Shown: piece by piece, positions 15,955-24,131 of the stretch
Layout of the letters: each line of letters starts with the position of its first letter
How positions within the stretch are numbered: the first letter of the stretch is position 1
From: Methylophilaceae bacterium
Lineage (GTDB): Bacteria; Pseudomonadota; Gammaproteobacteria; Burkholderiales; Methylophilaceae
DNA length: 64,000 nt
Direction: 5' to 3'
Assembly: GCA_018398995.1 (NCBI GenBank)
Contig: CP073759.1
Coordinates: 1,961,577 to 2,025,576, forward strand
Program-made: the position numbers and the translations under genes
The notes under the pieces: model-generated
Told to the model about the DNA's origin: nothing
Databases searched by the model: none
Seen by the model: the letters and a program-made list of their open reading frames with translations, nothing else

Positions 15955-17049
15955 TTAGATACTAAAACTACCCAGCTCTCTTTCTGCATTAAAACGAATT
16001 TTAAGTGATAAATCATTTCTAGAATCGGCATGTATTAATGCCTTGTTTTCATCGATTTGGCTATCCATAAAAAGGGTGTACAAGGCTTGATCAAAGGTTT
16101 GCATGCCAACGTCATTACTATCAGCCATGATTTCTTTTATTTCAGATAAATTTTGCTGTTTAATGAGTTCAGAAATATAAGGCGTATTGATTAATATCTC
16201 AAAAGCGGCAACACGTTTTTTTTGTTTACCCGGAATTAACCGTTGCGAAACAACCGCAGCTAAGTTGAGTGAAAGATTAAGTAACAAACCATTTTTTGAC
16301 TCTGGAGGGAAAAATGAAATAATCCGCTCCAATGCTTGGTTAGCATTATTGGCATGTAAGGTAGCCAAGCATAAATGACCAGTTTCCGCATAGGCCAAGG
16401 CTTGTTGCATGGCATCTATATCACGAATTTCACCTATTAAAATCACATTTGGCGCTTGGCGCATTGCATTTTTGAGCGCGCTGTTAAAAGATAAAGTGTC
16501 AATGCCTACCTCGCGTTGATCAACAATGGATTTTTTGTGTTGATAAACAAACTCAATGGGATCTTCGATAGTGACGATATGACCATTAGCATAGGTGTTG
16601 CGATAATCAATCATCGAGGCAAGGGTGGTAGACTTTCCTGAATCCGTTGATCCAACCACTAATATAAGCCCACGTTTACGCATCACAAAATCGCCTAAAA
16701 TACTAGGTAAGCCTAGCGATTCAAAGTTTGGAATTTCTGTTTTGATATGACGAATAACCATGCCAACTTCACCGCGTTGCAAAAACACATTAACGCGAAA
16801 GCGACCAACATTTTTTTTGCTGAGTGCAAAGTTAGACTCTAAGTTCACTTCGAATTCTTTGATTTGTTGTGGACTCATTAAGCCATAGGCAACTTCTTTA
16901 ATCACACCTGGGGTAAGCGCTTGTGTATTAACAGGTACAAAATCACCTTCAATACTCATATGAACAGCAGCGCCTGTACTAAAAAATAAATCAGAACCGT
17001 TTTTTTCTACCATAAGTTCTAAAACTGGCGTGATGTCAAAGCTTGCCAT
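15955..17049 (-). CDS. pilU: Type IV pilus retraction ATPase, PilU-like
   Basis: 364 residues of the PilT/PilU secretion-ATPase family. Walker A is VVGSTDSGKSTTLASMI (Asp in the usual GATGSGKS Gly position), the Asp box HIVTIEDPIEFVYQH follows, then the Walker B block APNVILIGEIRD and the His box AETGHLCLATLHANNA. SIVDQREVGIDTLSF and VSQRLIPGKQKKR favour PilU over PilT. It would assist PilT in pilus retraction at the inner membrane. It stands alone here: pilT is not in the window. Upstream lies the TPR glycosyltransferase-like gene on the same strand, 80 bases away. Confidence 0.9.
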   Translation of the reverse strand: MASFDITPVLELMVEKNGSDLFFSTGAAVHMSIEGDFVPVNTQALTPGVIKEVAYGLMSPQQIKEFEVNLESNFALSKKNVGRFRVNVFLQRGEVGMVIRHIKTEIPNFESLGLPSILGDFVMRKRGLILVVGSTDSGKSTTLASMIDYRNTYANGHIVTIEDPIEFVYQHKKSIVDQREVGIDTLSFNSALKNAMRQAPNVILIGEIRDIDAMQQALAYAETGHLCLATLHANNANQALERIISFFPPESKNGLLLNLSLNLAAVVSQRLIPGKQKKRVAAFEILINTPYISELIKQQNLSEIKEIMADSNDVGMQTFDQALYTLFMDSQIDENKALIHADSRNDLSLKIRFNAERELGSFSI

Positions 17050-17129
17050 TACATTTCCTATAAAGATAAATTGATGAATGATTGATTGGAAGCGACTTTA
17101 TCACAATCGTCTGATGAATAATCAACTTG

Positions 17130-19037
17130 TTAAGGCAATTTTTCACACTCTTTTTGCCAAATTGCATGGTATTGCGCTTCTAAGGTTGCTGCAAATTGTC
17201 TTGCATTAAATAAATCGGCGCTGTTTAAACTTTGTTTTATATTGTTTTTGATGACCGTTAATGCATCAGGGTTTTGCGCAAAATGAAGTGCTTTTTCTTC
17301 ATAAGCGGATAATGTTTCACAAATCAACATGGGTAGCCCAATATGATTCAATAAGCTGGCGGCTACGCTGGCAGCAAAAGTATGTCCTTTGCAGGTCAAT
17401 AGTGGCAAGCCAACAGATAGTGCATCGCTGGCGGTCGTATGGGCGTTATAGGGTTGCGTATCAAGAAATAGATCAGCATGTTGTTGCCTTTCTATATGCA
17501 GCTCTGAAGTAATTCTGGGTGCAAAAATAAGTCTGCTTTTTTGAATGCCAGCAAGCTCTGCCTCTTTTTCTAAATTTGCTTTTGCCCAGCGGTTGCAATC
17601 GAGTAACCAAAGAACACTGTTGGGTACTTGTTTTAATAATCGCATCCAAATAGCAAATATATCGGGTGTGATTTTGAACGTTTGGTTAAAACAGCAAAAT
17701 ACAAAACTATCTTTTGGTAATGCATGGTCTGTTTTTAGGCTTATTTCGCGATAGCTACGTTGATTATTGGGTTGATAGCACGGTAAATAGAGCAACTGTT
17801 CGCTGAAGTCAGCTTGATTGGGAGCAATTATTTTGTCGGCTAATAAGTAATCAAATAAAGCATCGTTGGAATCAAACTCACCCATGGTGCCCGGGAAGCC
17901 TAACCAGTTAATCTGAATAGCTGCAGGTTTTAATGCTGCAATCGCTGTACGGCTGCTTTGGGTGTAACCTGTTAGATCGACTAGTATATCAATCCCATCC
18001 TGATGAATCTTGGTGGCGGCTTCTATATCATTTAATGCACGAATATCAATAAAGTAATCAAAAGCATGCATTAATCGTTTACGTATATCCGTTTTATCTT
18101 CAGCGCCATATGAGTAGGCATAAATTTCAAATTGTGAGCGATTGTGGTGCTCGATCAGCTCAGTTATTAAAAAAGCGAGTGGGTGTAAGCGAAAATCAGC
18201 TGATAAATAGCCAATTTTTAATTTAGTTTTAGCTTGCTTGTTATTAACAAATCCCAACTGATCGCGCAGGGCACGTAGTTGTTTAAACTGTTGTGCGATA
18301 TAGTGATTTGCACATTGCTTTTGTTCTTGTGCTGTTGTGCCAGGCATGGCGAGAAAGGCAAAGGGGGCAATCGCTGCGTTAGGCGTTGTTCGCACAATTT
18401 GACGCATCGTTTCAATCTGCTGATGAAGATTATTTTTCCCTTCGCCACGCCAATCACAAATATGCTGTTTCTGATGAATTAAGTGCGCAAGCGAGTGGTG
18501 CATATTACTGCTAATGGCAATTGCTTTTTCATAATTAGCAATAGCCAGATCAATCCGGCCGAGTTCACGTTGCACATTACCTAAATTGTTATAGACATCG
18601 GCATCGTTTGGATTGGCGCGTATAGATTGTGTAAAGCTTACAACAGCAGCTTCAAGTTTGCCTAAATTACGCTGTGCATTGCCTAGGTTATATAAATAAA
18701 TGGCATGGTTTGGTTGATAGCTTAATGCCTCTAAAAAACAAGCTTCTGCAAGATGGTCGTGACCTTGGTTTGCAGCTTGATTACCCAATCCTTGCAATGC
18801 AAAGCACAGTGCGTTTGCTACTTCAGGGCTTTTATTCTGTGCCAATAACGATCTAAAGTGTGTGGCCGCTTGTTGAAACTGTTGTAACTTCATGCAAAGA
18901 TTGCCACAGGCAATGAGCAGGCTTGTTTCGTTTGGATATTGTGATAACGCTTGGTGAAAGTAATCTAAAGCAAGATTATCATTACCGTTAGATTGCGCCA
19001 TTTGTGCGTCTTTTATTAATTGATTTACATCGACCAT
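17130..19037 (-). CDS. TPR protein with O-GlcNAc-transferase-like (GT41) domain
   Basis: 635 residues. Residues about 1-170 are tetratricopeptide repeats (for example HAIYLYNLGNAQRNLGKLEA and ADVYNNLGNVQRELGRIDLA). From about 265 the protein resembles the catalytic region of SPINDLY/OGT-type transferases: KIGYLSADFRLHPLAFLITE, YGAEDKTDIRKRL, QINWLGFPGTMGE, VFCCFNQTFKITPDIFAIW and DTQPYNAHTTASDALSVGLP. Members transfer a sugar from a nucleotide sugar to Ser/Thr of proteins; bacterial targets are mostly unknown. It follows mnmC2 by 14 bases, suggesting one operon, and precedes pilU, so modification of pilus or other surface protein is possible but unproven. Confidence 0.88.
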   Translation of the reverse strand: MVDVNQLIKDAQMAQSNGNDNLALDYFHQALSQYPNETSLLIACGNLCMKLQQFQQAATHFRSLLAQNKSPEVANALCFALQGLGNQAANQGHDHLAEACFLEALSYQPNHAIYLYNLGNAQRNLGKLEAAVVSFTQSIRANPNDADVYNNLGNVQRELGRIDLAIANYEKAIAISSNMHHSLAHLIHQKQHICDWRGEGKNNLHQQIETMRQIVRTTPNAAIAPFAFLAMPGTTAQEQKQCANHYIAQQFKQLRALRDQLGFVNNKQAKTKLKIGYLSADFRLHPLAFLITELIEHHNRSQFEIYAYSYGAEDKTDIRKRLMHAFDYFIDIRALNDIEAATKIHQDGIDILVDLTGYTQSSRTAIAALKPAAIQINWLGFPGTMGEFDSNDALFDYLLADKIIAPNQADFSEQLLYLPCYQPNNQRSYREISLKTDHALPKDSFVFCCFNQTFKITPDIFAIWMRLLKQVPNSVLWLLDCNRWAKANLEKEAELAGIQKSRLIFAPRITSELHIERQQHADLFLDTQPYNAHTTASDALSVGLPLLTCKGHTFAASVAASLLNHIGLPMLICETLSAYEEKALHFAQNPDALTVIKNNIKQSLNSADLFNARQFAATLEAQYHAIWQKECEKLP

Positions 19038-19051
19038 CAGCTTATTTTAAT

Positions 19052-20269
19052 CTAAAAATCATACAAGTTTTGTGCAATCTGTTTTAAACCCATCTCTTTT
19101 AATAAAAAACGGCTAGGGTTTAATTTTGTTGCGATAGAGGGTGCAATGACAAGCGACTTATTGGTGATTAGATTGGCAATTAGCTCGCCACACAATGGCG
19201 CTGTAATCATGCCTTTTGAGCCATGACCTGCATTCACATATAAGCCTGTCAGCCATGGTAAATTACTTGGGCTATCACTATAGCGCGGAGGGGCTGCTTT
19301 TAATGCTTGTTCATCAATTAATTGACCCGCTAATGGCAAATAATCGCGCGTGGCACTGCGCCATGCCACGCGACCGGTGACTTCGCATGCATGGATGCTA
19401 TTAAAAATGGCTGGTGAGATAGCCTTTAATGCCTGTAAATTGGCCTCGGTATCTTGTGCACAAAGCGCTCCATTCATATCATTGGGCGCATAGCTAGTCC
19501 CAATAGAATGTATGCCTTTGATGGACGGGCTTAGATAATGGTCGCTACAAATAACAGATTTCATGGCTTGCGTGGTGGCATTTTCTTTAAAGAAATTGAC
19601 CTGCCCCCTTACTGGAGTCACTGGCAGGTGCTGACATGGCGCAAATTGCAGTATCGCGTTGGCATTGCAGAGAACAACAATATCAGCGGCTAACTGTTGT
19701 TTGTTAGCTAAGCGAATTTGCCAATCTGTACTTTGCTGATGAATGGAGCTGACTGTAGTAGATAATTGGCATTTGATTAAATCTGACTGTATTAAAGATT
19801 GGCAGAAAAGTTGCGGGTTTACCCAGCCAGATTCAGGCAAATACAGACCGCCGCTGAGTAATGCTATATTGGCTTTTTCACTGGCTTCATCAATAGATAA
19901 GTGTTGAAAGGCCAGGTGTGCATCTTTGTTATCTAATAATTTGGAATGTTTTGTCTGTTCGCGTTCATTAAATCCAAGCTGAATCTGACCACATAATGCA
20001 AATAACGATTCGCAATAGGGTAGTTGTTTAAGCAAATCTACGGTGAATGAAAAACCATAACTGGCAAGTATGCTCAGTGCATCTGACACAGTGTTCAATT
20101 TGGGATAAAGCATGGCAACGGGATTGCCAGATGCTTCTTGCGCGACAGCATCATGACGTTCAATAAGAGTCACTTTGATGCCATATTTTGCCAAAGCATA
20201 GGCCGTGCTGCAGCCAGCTATGCCTGCACCGATAATCACGGCAGTCAAGGGATTATGACTATTTTTCAT
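19052..20269 (-). CDS. Stand-alone MnmC oxidase domain (FAD-dependent)
   Basis: 405 residues. The N-terminal FAD-binding motif is VIIGAGIAGCSTAYALA, followed by ASGNPVAMLYPKL, which matches the ASGN..ALYP block of MnmC, and RVAWRSATRDYLPLAG, the MnmC C-terminal block; the final GLYVNAGHGSKGMITAP is also typical. In E. coli this oxidase is fused behind an MnmD methyltransferase and converts cmnm5U34 to nm5U34 in tRNA. Here the methyltransferase half is absent and not encoded nearby. Other glycine-oxidase-like DAO proteins are the alternative, but the MnmC motifs argue for this call. Confidence 0.82.
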   Translation of the reverse strand: MKNSHNPLTAVIIGAGIAGCSTAYALAKYGIKVTLIERHDAVAQEASGNPVAMLYPKLNTVSDALSILASYGFSFTVDLLKQLPYCESLFALCGQIQLGFNEREQTKHSKLLDNKDAHLAFQHLSIDEASEKANIALLSGGLYLPESGWVNPQLFCQSLIQSDLIKCQLSTTVSSIHQQSTDWQIRLANKQQLAADIVVLCNANAILQFAPCQHLPVTPVRGQVNFFKENATTQAMKSVICSDHYLSPSIKGIHSIGTSYAPNDMNGALCAQDTEANLQALKAISPAIFNSIHACEVTGRVAWRSATRDYLPLAGQLIDEQALKAAPPRYSDSPSNLPWLTGLYVNAGHGSKGMITAPLCGELIANLITNKSLVIAPSIATKLNPSRFLLKEMGLKQIAQNLYDF

Positions 20270-20324
20270 GGCTGATAATTGAAAGAATCGTTAAATAATA
20301 GTTAGAGTTTGTATGATTTAGACT

Positions 20325-20352
20325 TGGTATACCAGTATACTTATCGGTATAC
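20325..20352. promoter_or_regulatory. Candidate operator: three GTATAC units including TGGTATACCA palindrome
   Basis: Perfect 10-bp palindrome TGGTATACCA at 20325-20334, with GTATAC repeated at 20327, 20335 and 20347. It is in the 115-base divergent region between the MnmC-type gene and the PQQ propeller lipoprotein, 33 bases upstream of the latter's start, and could bind a GntR-like or similar dimeric regulator. The regulator is not identified. Confidence 0.45.
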
Positions 20353-20384
20353 TTTTTGTGTTATCGTTAATTGGAAATGACATT

Positions 20385-22187
20385 ATGAAACGCATTTTAC
20401 CTCTTTCATCCACTTTAGTTGCTTTGGTCCTTGTGAGTTTGCTTGGCAGCTTAATGGCATGCAATCGCACCGATAATCAAGCTACAGATCAATCAGAAAA
20501 TTGGCCTAGCTTTGGTAACGATTTCACTAGCCAGCGCTTTTCTAACGCAAACCAAATTAATATCGATAATGTTAAAAACCTAACGCTAGCATGGCAACAT
20601 CATAGCGGTGTTATTGCTAGTTATCAAACTACACCGATTGTACAAAATGGCGTGATGTATTTTTCTTTACCGTTTAATCATGTCGTAGCGGTGAATGCGG
20701 CGACGGGTGATGAGCTTTGGCGCTATGAACATAAGATGCGTGAAGATTGGAAGATGTGTTGTGGCCCCCAAAACAGAGGGGTCGCCGTTAATAATGGCAA
20801 AGTGTATATAGGCACAGTTGATGCACGTTTAATAGCGTTGGATGCGAAAAATGGTGAAAAGTTGTGGGATATTGATGTGGTTGATTCGGCCATTAGTCGA
20901 GAAGGGCAAGAAACCTTAAGCGAAGATGATCCAAATAAAGCACGCAAAGTAACAGGCGGAACAGGCATTGGCATTGGTATGGCGCCCGTTGTTTATAAAG
21001 ATAAAGTGATGATTGGCATTACTGGCGTTGGTTATGGTTTGCATATTGACAACCCAATCGCAGATGCTCCGTTAGGTGCGGTAATTGGTGTGACAGGCCG
21101 TTATGGACGTCCCGGTTTTTTAGCGGCATTTGATGCTAATGACGGCTCACGTGTTTGGCAATTTGACACTATTCCAACCCAAGGTTGGGAAGGTAACTTT
21201 ACCGTCACAACAGCTGATGGTATTCGCCTAGATCGCGATATTGCAGGGGAAAAGGCGGCAATGTCTAATTATCCAGATGCTGCTAGTTTAGGTGGTGGTT
21301 CTGCGTGGAGCACCCCAGCCATTGATACCAAAAACGATATCCTATACTTTGGCACTGGCAATCCATCACCACAAATGAACGATGTTTCACGTCCTGGTGA
21401 TAATTTATATACGGTGTCGTTGGTGGCTTTAGATGCTAATACGGGCGAATTGAAATGGTTTTATCAGCAAGTGCCGCATGATTTATGGGGCTACGATTTA
21501 GCCAGTCCGCCAGTGTTGTTTGATTACACCAATGCAGCGGGTAAAACTATTGCTGCGGTTGGACAAGCGAGTAAAACAGGCTGGTTTTATATCCATAACC
21601 GTTTAACGGGCGAACTTCTTAAAAAGTCTGATGCCTTTGTGCCACAAAAAAATATGTTTGCCAAAGCGACATTTGAAGGTGAGGTGTTATATCCAGGCAT
21701 TTTGGGGGGCTCTAACTGGTCGCCTGTGAGTCTTGATCAACGTAAGCAGCTTGTATTTGTGTCAGGTATTCATACGCCAATTAAATACACTTTACACGAA
21801 ACTGCTGCCACGGAAACAACACCAGCGCTGCGATATACATCCAGTGAACCAACCAATGACCCTAGTTGGGGTTTATTATCAGCAGTAGACTTACAAACAG
21901 GCAAAATAGCATGGCAACATAAGACCGAACAACCGCTGGTTGGCGGCACCTTAGCTACGGCTGGTGGCTTGGTGTTTATGGGCGAGGGCAATGGCAACTT
22001 TAACGCATATAACAGCCAAACAGGCGAACTGTTATGGCAAACCAAATCCGAATTTGGTGTTAATGCGCCGCCTATCTCTTATATGGTTGATGGCGTACAA
22101 TATATTGCAGTGGCTAGTGGTGGTAATTGGATTATGGGCTACAAGCAGGGCGATGCCATGCTGGTTTATAAACTCAACGATCAATAA
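20385..22187 (+). CDS. PQQ-type quinoprotein dehydrogenase-like lipoprotein
   Basis: 600 residues. A lipoprotein signal ends in LMAC (Cys26), followed by a PQQ beta-propeller with tryptophan-docking repeats (ATGDELWRYEHK, NGEKLWDIDVV, NTGELKWFYQQ, TGKIAWQHK). The vicinal cysteines CC at 125-126 and GTGNPSP (Asn326) match methanol/ethanol dehydrogenases. However, the residue aligned to the metal-ligand Glu is Arg (GRYGRPGFLAAFD, about 239) and the catalytic Asp of WDYxG is Gly (HDLWGYDLASPP, 369). Either the family uses other residues or this member is not a classic alcohol dehydrogenase. The frame is open from 20358 but the signal peptide begins at the ATG at 20385. No cytochrome partner gene is adjacent. 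Confidence 0.82.
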   Translation: MKRILPLSSTLVALVLVSLLGSLMACNRTDNQATDQSENWPSFGNDFTSQRFSNANQINIDNVKNLTLAWQHHSGVIASYQTTPIVQNGVMYFSLPFNHVVAVNAATGDELWRYEHKMREDWKMCCGPQNRGVAVNNGKVYIGTVDARLIALDAKNGEKLWDIDVVDSAISREGQETLSEDDPNKARKVTGGTGIGIGMAPVVYKDKVMIGITGVGYGLHIDNPIADAPLGAVIGVTGRYGRPGFLAAFDANDGSRVWQFDTIPTQGWEGNFTVTTADGIRLDRDIAGEKAAMSNYPDAASLGGGSAWSTPAIDTKNDILYFGTGNPSPQMNDVSRPGDNLYTVSLVALDANTGELKWFYQQVPHDLWGYDLASPPVLFDYTNAAGKTIAAVGQASKTGWFYIHNRLTGELLKKSDAFVPQKNMFAKATFEGEVLYPGILGGSNWSPVSLDQRKQLVFVSGIHTPIKYTLHETAATETTPALRYTSSEPTNDPSWGLLSAVDLQTGKIAWQHKTEQPLVGGTLATAGGLVFMGEGNGNFNAYNSQTGELLWQTKSEFGVNAPPISYMVDGVQYIAVASGGNWIMGYKQGDAMLVYKLNDQ

Positions 22188-22188
22188 T

Positions 22189-23694
22189 CTAGAACAACTT
22201 TAAAACCGTGTGCGTATGATTTCTCACACGGTTTAATAAGTCTGCATTGTCAATCAACGATTCCCCATAAGCTGGAATCAGCTGTTTTAGTTTGTCTTTC
22301 CAGCCATTATTCAATTGGGTAGCAAAGCAGCGTTCTATCACATCTACCATCGCTTTTGCACTAACAGATGCACCAGGGGAGGCGCCTAGTAATGCGGCTA
22401 ACGAACCGTTTTTAGTACAAACAATCTCTGTGCCAAACTCTAATTTACCCCAATGTTCCTCACAATTTTTAATCACCTGTACGCGCTGGCCCGCTTTTTC
22501 TAAGTGCCAATCTGCACTATTAGCCTGTGGCAAAAAAGTGCGCAACGTGTTCATGCGTTGTTCATGGGTTTGCGTAGCTTCTTTAATGAGATACTTGGTT
22601 AAATCAAGGTTGTTTTTACCCACACCTAACATCGCTTTGATATTGCGATTGTTGACTGACTTGACTAAATCAAGTTTAGATCCGGTTTTTAAAAACTTGG
22701 TGGTAAATCCGGCAAAAGGACCAAACAATAATTGTGGTTTTCCATCAATGATGCGGGTATCTAAGTGTGGCACTGACATGGGTGGTGCACCTACAGCCGC
22801 TTTACCATACACTTTTGCATAATGCTGTTGAATCACATCAGGGTTGTTGCAAATCAACCATTGACCACTCACAGGGAAGCCACCATAACCAATACTCTCA
22901 TCAATTTTGGCTTTTTGTAATAGCGGCAATGTCGCGCCGCCAGCACCAATAAACACAAATTTGGCATGTAATGTCTGTTTAAGTTTGGTCGCACCATCAT
23001 AAAGGCCAATAGACCAAGCGTCTTGTTCTGTTGACGATTTTACTGTCTTGATACTGCTTACTTTTGTGTTAGTCAGTAGCGTAAAATGATTGTGCCGTTT
23101 TAAATAAGCAACCAAATGGCGCGTGATTATCCCAAAATCAACATCTGCGCCATGAGCCACATACGTTGCAGCAACAGGTGTTTGTGGTTCTCTGTCTTGC
23201 ATAATCAACGGCATCCAAGCTTTTAATTGTGCAAAGTCATCGCTAAATTGCATCTCTTTAAATAAGTGATGTTGCTGCAATTTCTCGAAACGCTTTTTCA
23301 GAAAAGCAATATTATCCACCCCATTTTTTTTATCATTCCAAACAAAACTCAAATGCGGTGTTTTGCGAATAAAATGTTCAGGGGGTGGCAGGGCGCCCAT
23401 TTCCACCCAGCTAGTCCATAATTGCAGAGACGTTTCAAAGTTGGCATTAATGGCCAATGCGCGATCAATGGCTATACTGCCATCTTCTGCTTGTGGGGTG
23501 TAATTAAGCTCACAATACCCTGCATGACCCGTGCCAGCATTGTTCATGGCATCAGAACTCTCTAGCGCTACTTCTGATAGCCTTTCTATCATCATAATGC
23601 GTAAATCGGGGTTTAACTGCTGCAATAACACACCGAGTGTCGCGCTCATTATGCCGCCACCTACAAGGAGTACATCAACTTCACTATTTTTCAT
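22189..23694 (-). CDS. mqo: Malate:quinone oxidoreductase
   Basis: 501 residues. It has the FAD-binding start VLLVGGGIMSATLGVLLQQL, ERLSEVALESSDAMNNAGTGHAGYCELNYTP (which may be read as ESS..NNAGTGH..LNYTP), FIGAGGATLPLLQKA and the terminal GASPGASVSAKAMVDVI. Mqo is a peripheral inner-membrane enzyme that oxidises malate to oxaloacetate and passes electrons to quinone, replacing or adding to NAD malate dehydrogenase. The frame is open to a TTG at 23721, but the ATG at 23694 fits the family. It converges on the PQQ gene with one base between stops. Confidence 0.95.
   Translation of the reverse strand: MKNSEVDVLLVGGGIMSATLGVLLQQLNPDLRIMMIERLSEVALESSDAMNNAGTGHAGYCELNYTPQAEDGSIAIDRALAINANFETSLQLWTSWVEMGALPPPEHFIRKTPHLSFVWNDKKNGVDNIAFLKKRFEKLQQHHLFKEMQFSDDFAQLKAWMPLIMQDREPQTPVAATYVAHGADVDFGIITRHLVAYLKRHNHFTLLTNTKVSSIKTVKSSTEQDAWSIGLYDGATKLKQTLHAKFVFIGAGGATLPLLQKAKIDESIGYGGFPVSGQWLICNNPDVIQQHYAKVYGKAAVGAPPMSVPHLDTRIIDGKPQLLFGPFAGFTTKFLKTGSKLDLVKSVNNRNIKAMLGVGKNNLDLTKYLIKEATQTHEQRMNTLRTFLPQANSADWHLEKAGQRVQVIKNCEEHWGKLEFGTEIVCTKNGSLAALLGASPGASVSAKAMVDVIERCFATQLNNGWKDKLKQLIPAYGESLIDNADLLNRVRNHTHTVLKLF
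22203..22234. terminator. Inverted repeat at the 3' end of mqo, possible shared terminator
   Basis: AAACCGTGTG and CACACGGTTT are perfect 10-bp arms with a 12-base loop, inside the last mqo codons and 16 bases after the convergent PQQ gene stop. U-tracts are short on both sides, so strength is uncertain. Confidence 0.5.
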
Positions 23695-23900
23695 AGGCAA
23701 TATTATATTAGAAGTCAGCAATGAATGACTGATTGATTAATTGGTAACACATCTGTAATTGGACTATTGAAGGTTAATTTTGTTTACAAAATAACGTCCC
23801 ATTCAACTTAATTTTATTATAAACAATTAAATCGTCATGCTATTTTATGCCACAGACTAGATTAATGCGCAGGATAATACCCCCAATCGCCTGTAATAAA

Positions 23901-23926
23901 AAAGCCTCACATGACTGTGAGGCTTT
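23901..23926 (-). terminator. Rho-independent terminator of tRNA-Asn
   Basis: On the minus strand AAAAGCCTCAC, loop AGTCAT, GTGAGGCTTT followed by TTTATTA. It lies eight bases after the tRNA. Confidence 0.85.
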
Positions 23927-23933
23927 TAGTATT

Positions 23934-24009
23934 TGGCTCCTCAACCTGGGCTCGAACCAGGGACACATGGATTAACAGTCCATTGCTCTACCAACTGAGC
24001 TATTGAGGA
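23934..24009 (-). tRNA. tRNA-Asn (anticodon GTT), CCA encoded
   Basis: The minus strand gives a 76-base cloverleaf: acceptor arm TCCTCAA/TTGAGGA, D-loop AGCTCAGTTGGTAGAGC, anticodon loop CTGTTAA with GTT, T-arm CCTGGTTCGAGCCCAGG and an encoded 3' CCA. A strong terminator follows. Confidence 0.97.
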
Positions 24010-24131
24010 ATCGGTTGTTGCTAATGTTTCTTAGCACTCAACGAAGGCGTGATAATACTGGCTAAGCGCTTATTGGTCAATAACTAGAAGTGATAATTTT
24101 TGACTAATTTTAGCTAAATCGTATCAATTAA

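Noticed and set aside
22292..22822. 176-codon plus-strand ORF inside mqo
   Set aside because: Mirror frame of a well-supported minus-strand gene; its sequence has no recognisable domain.
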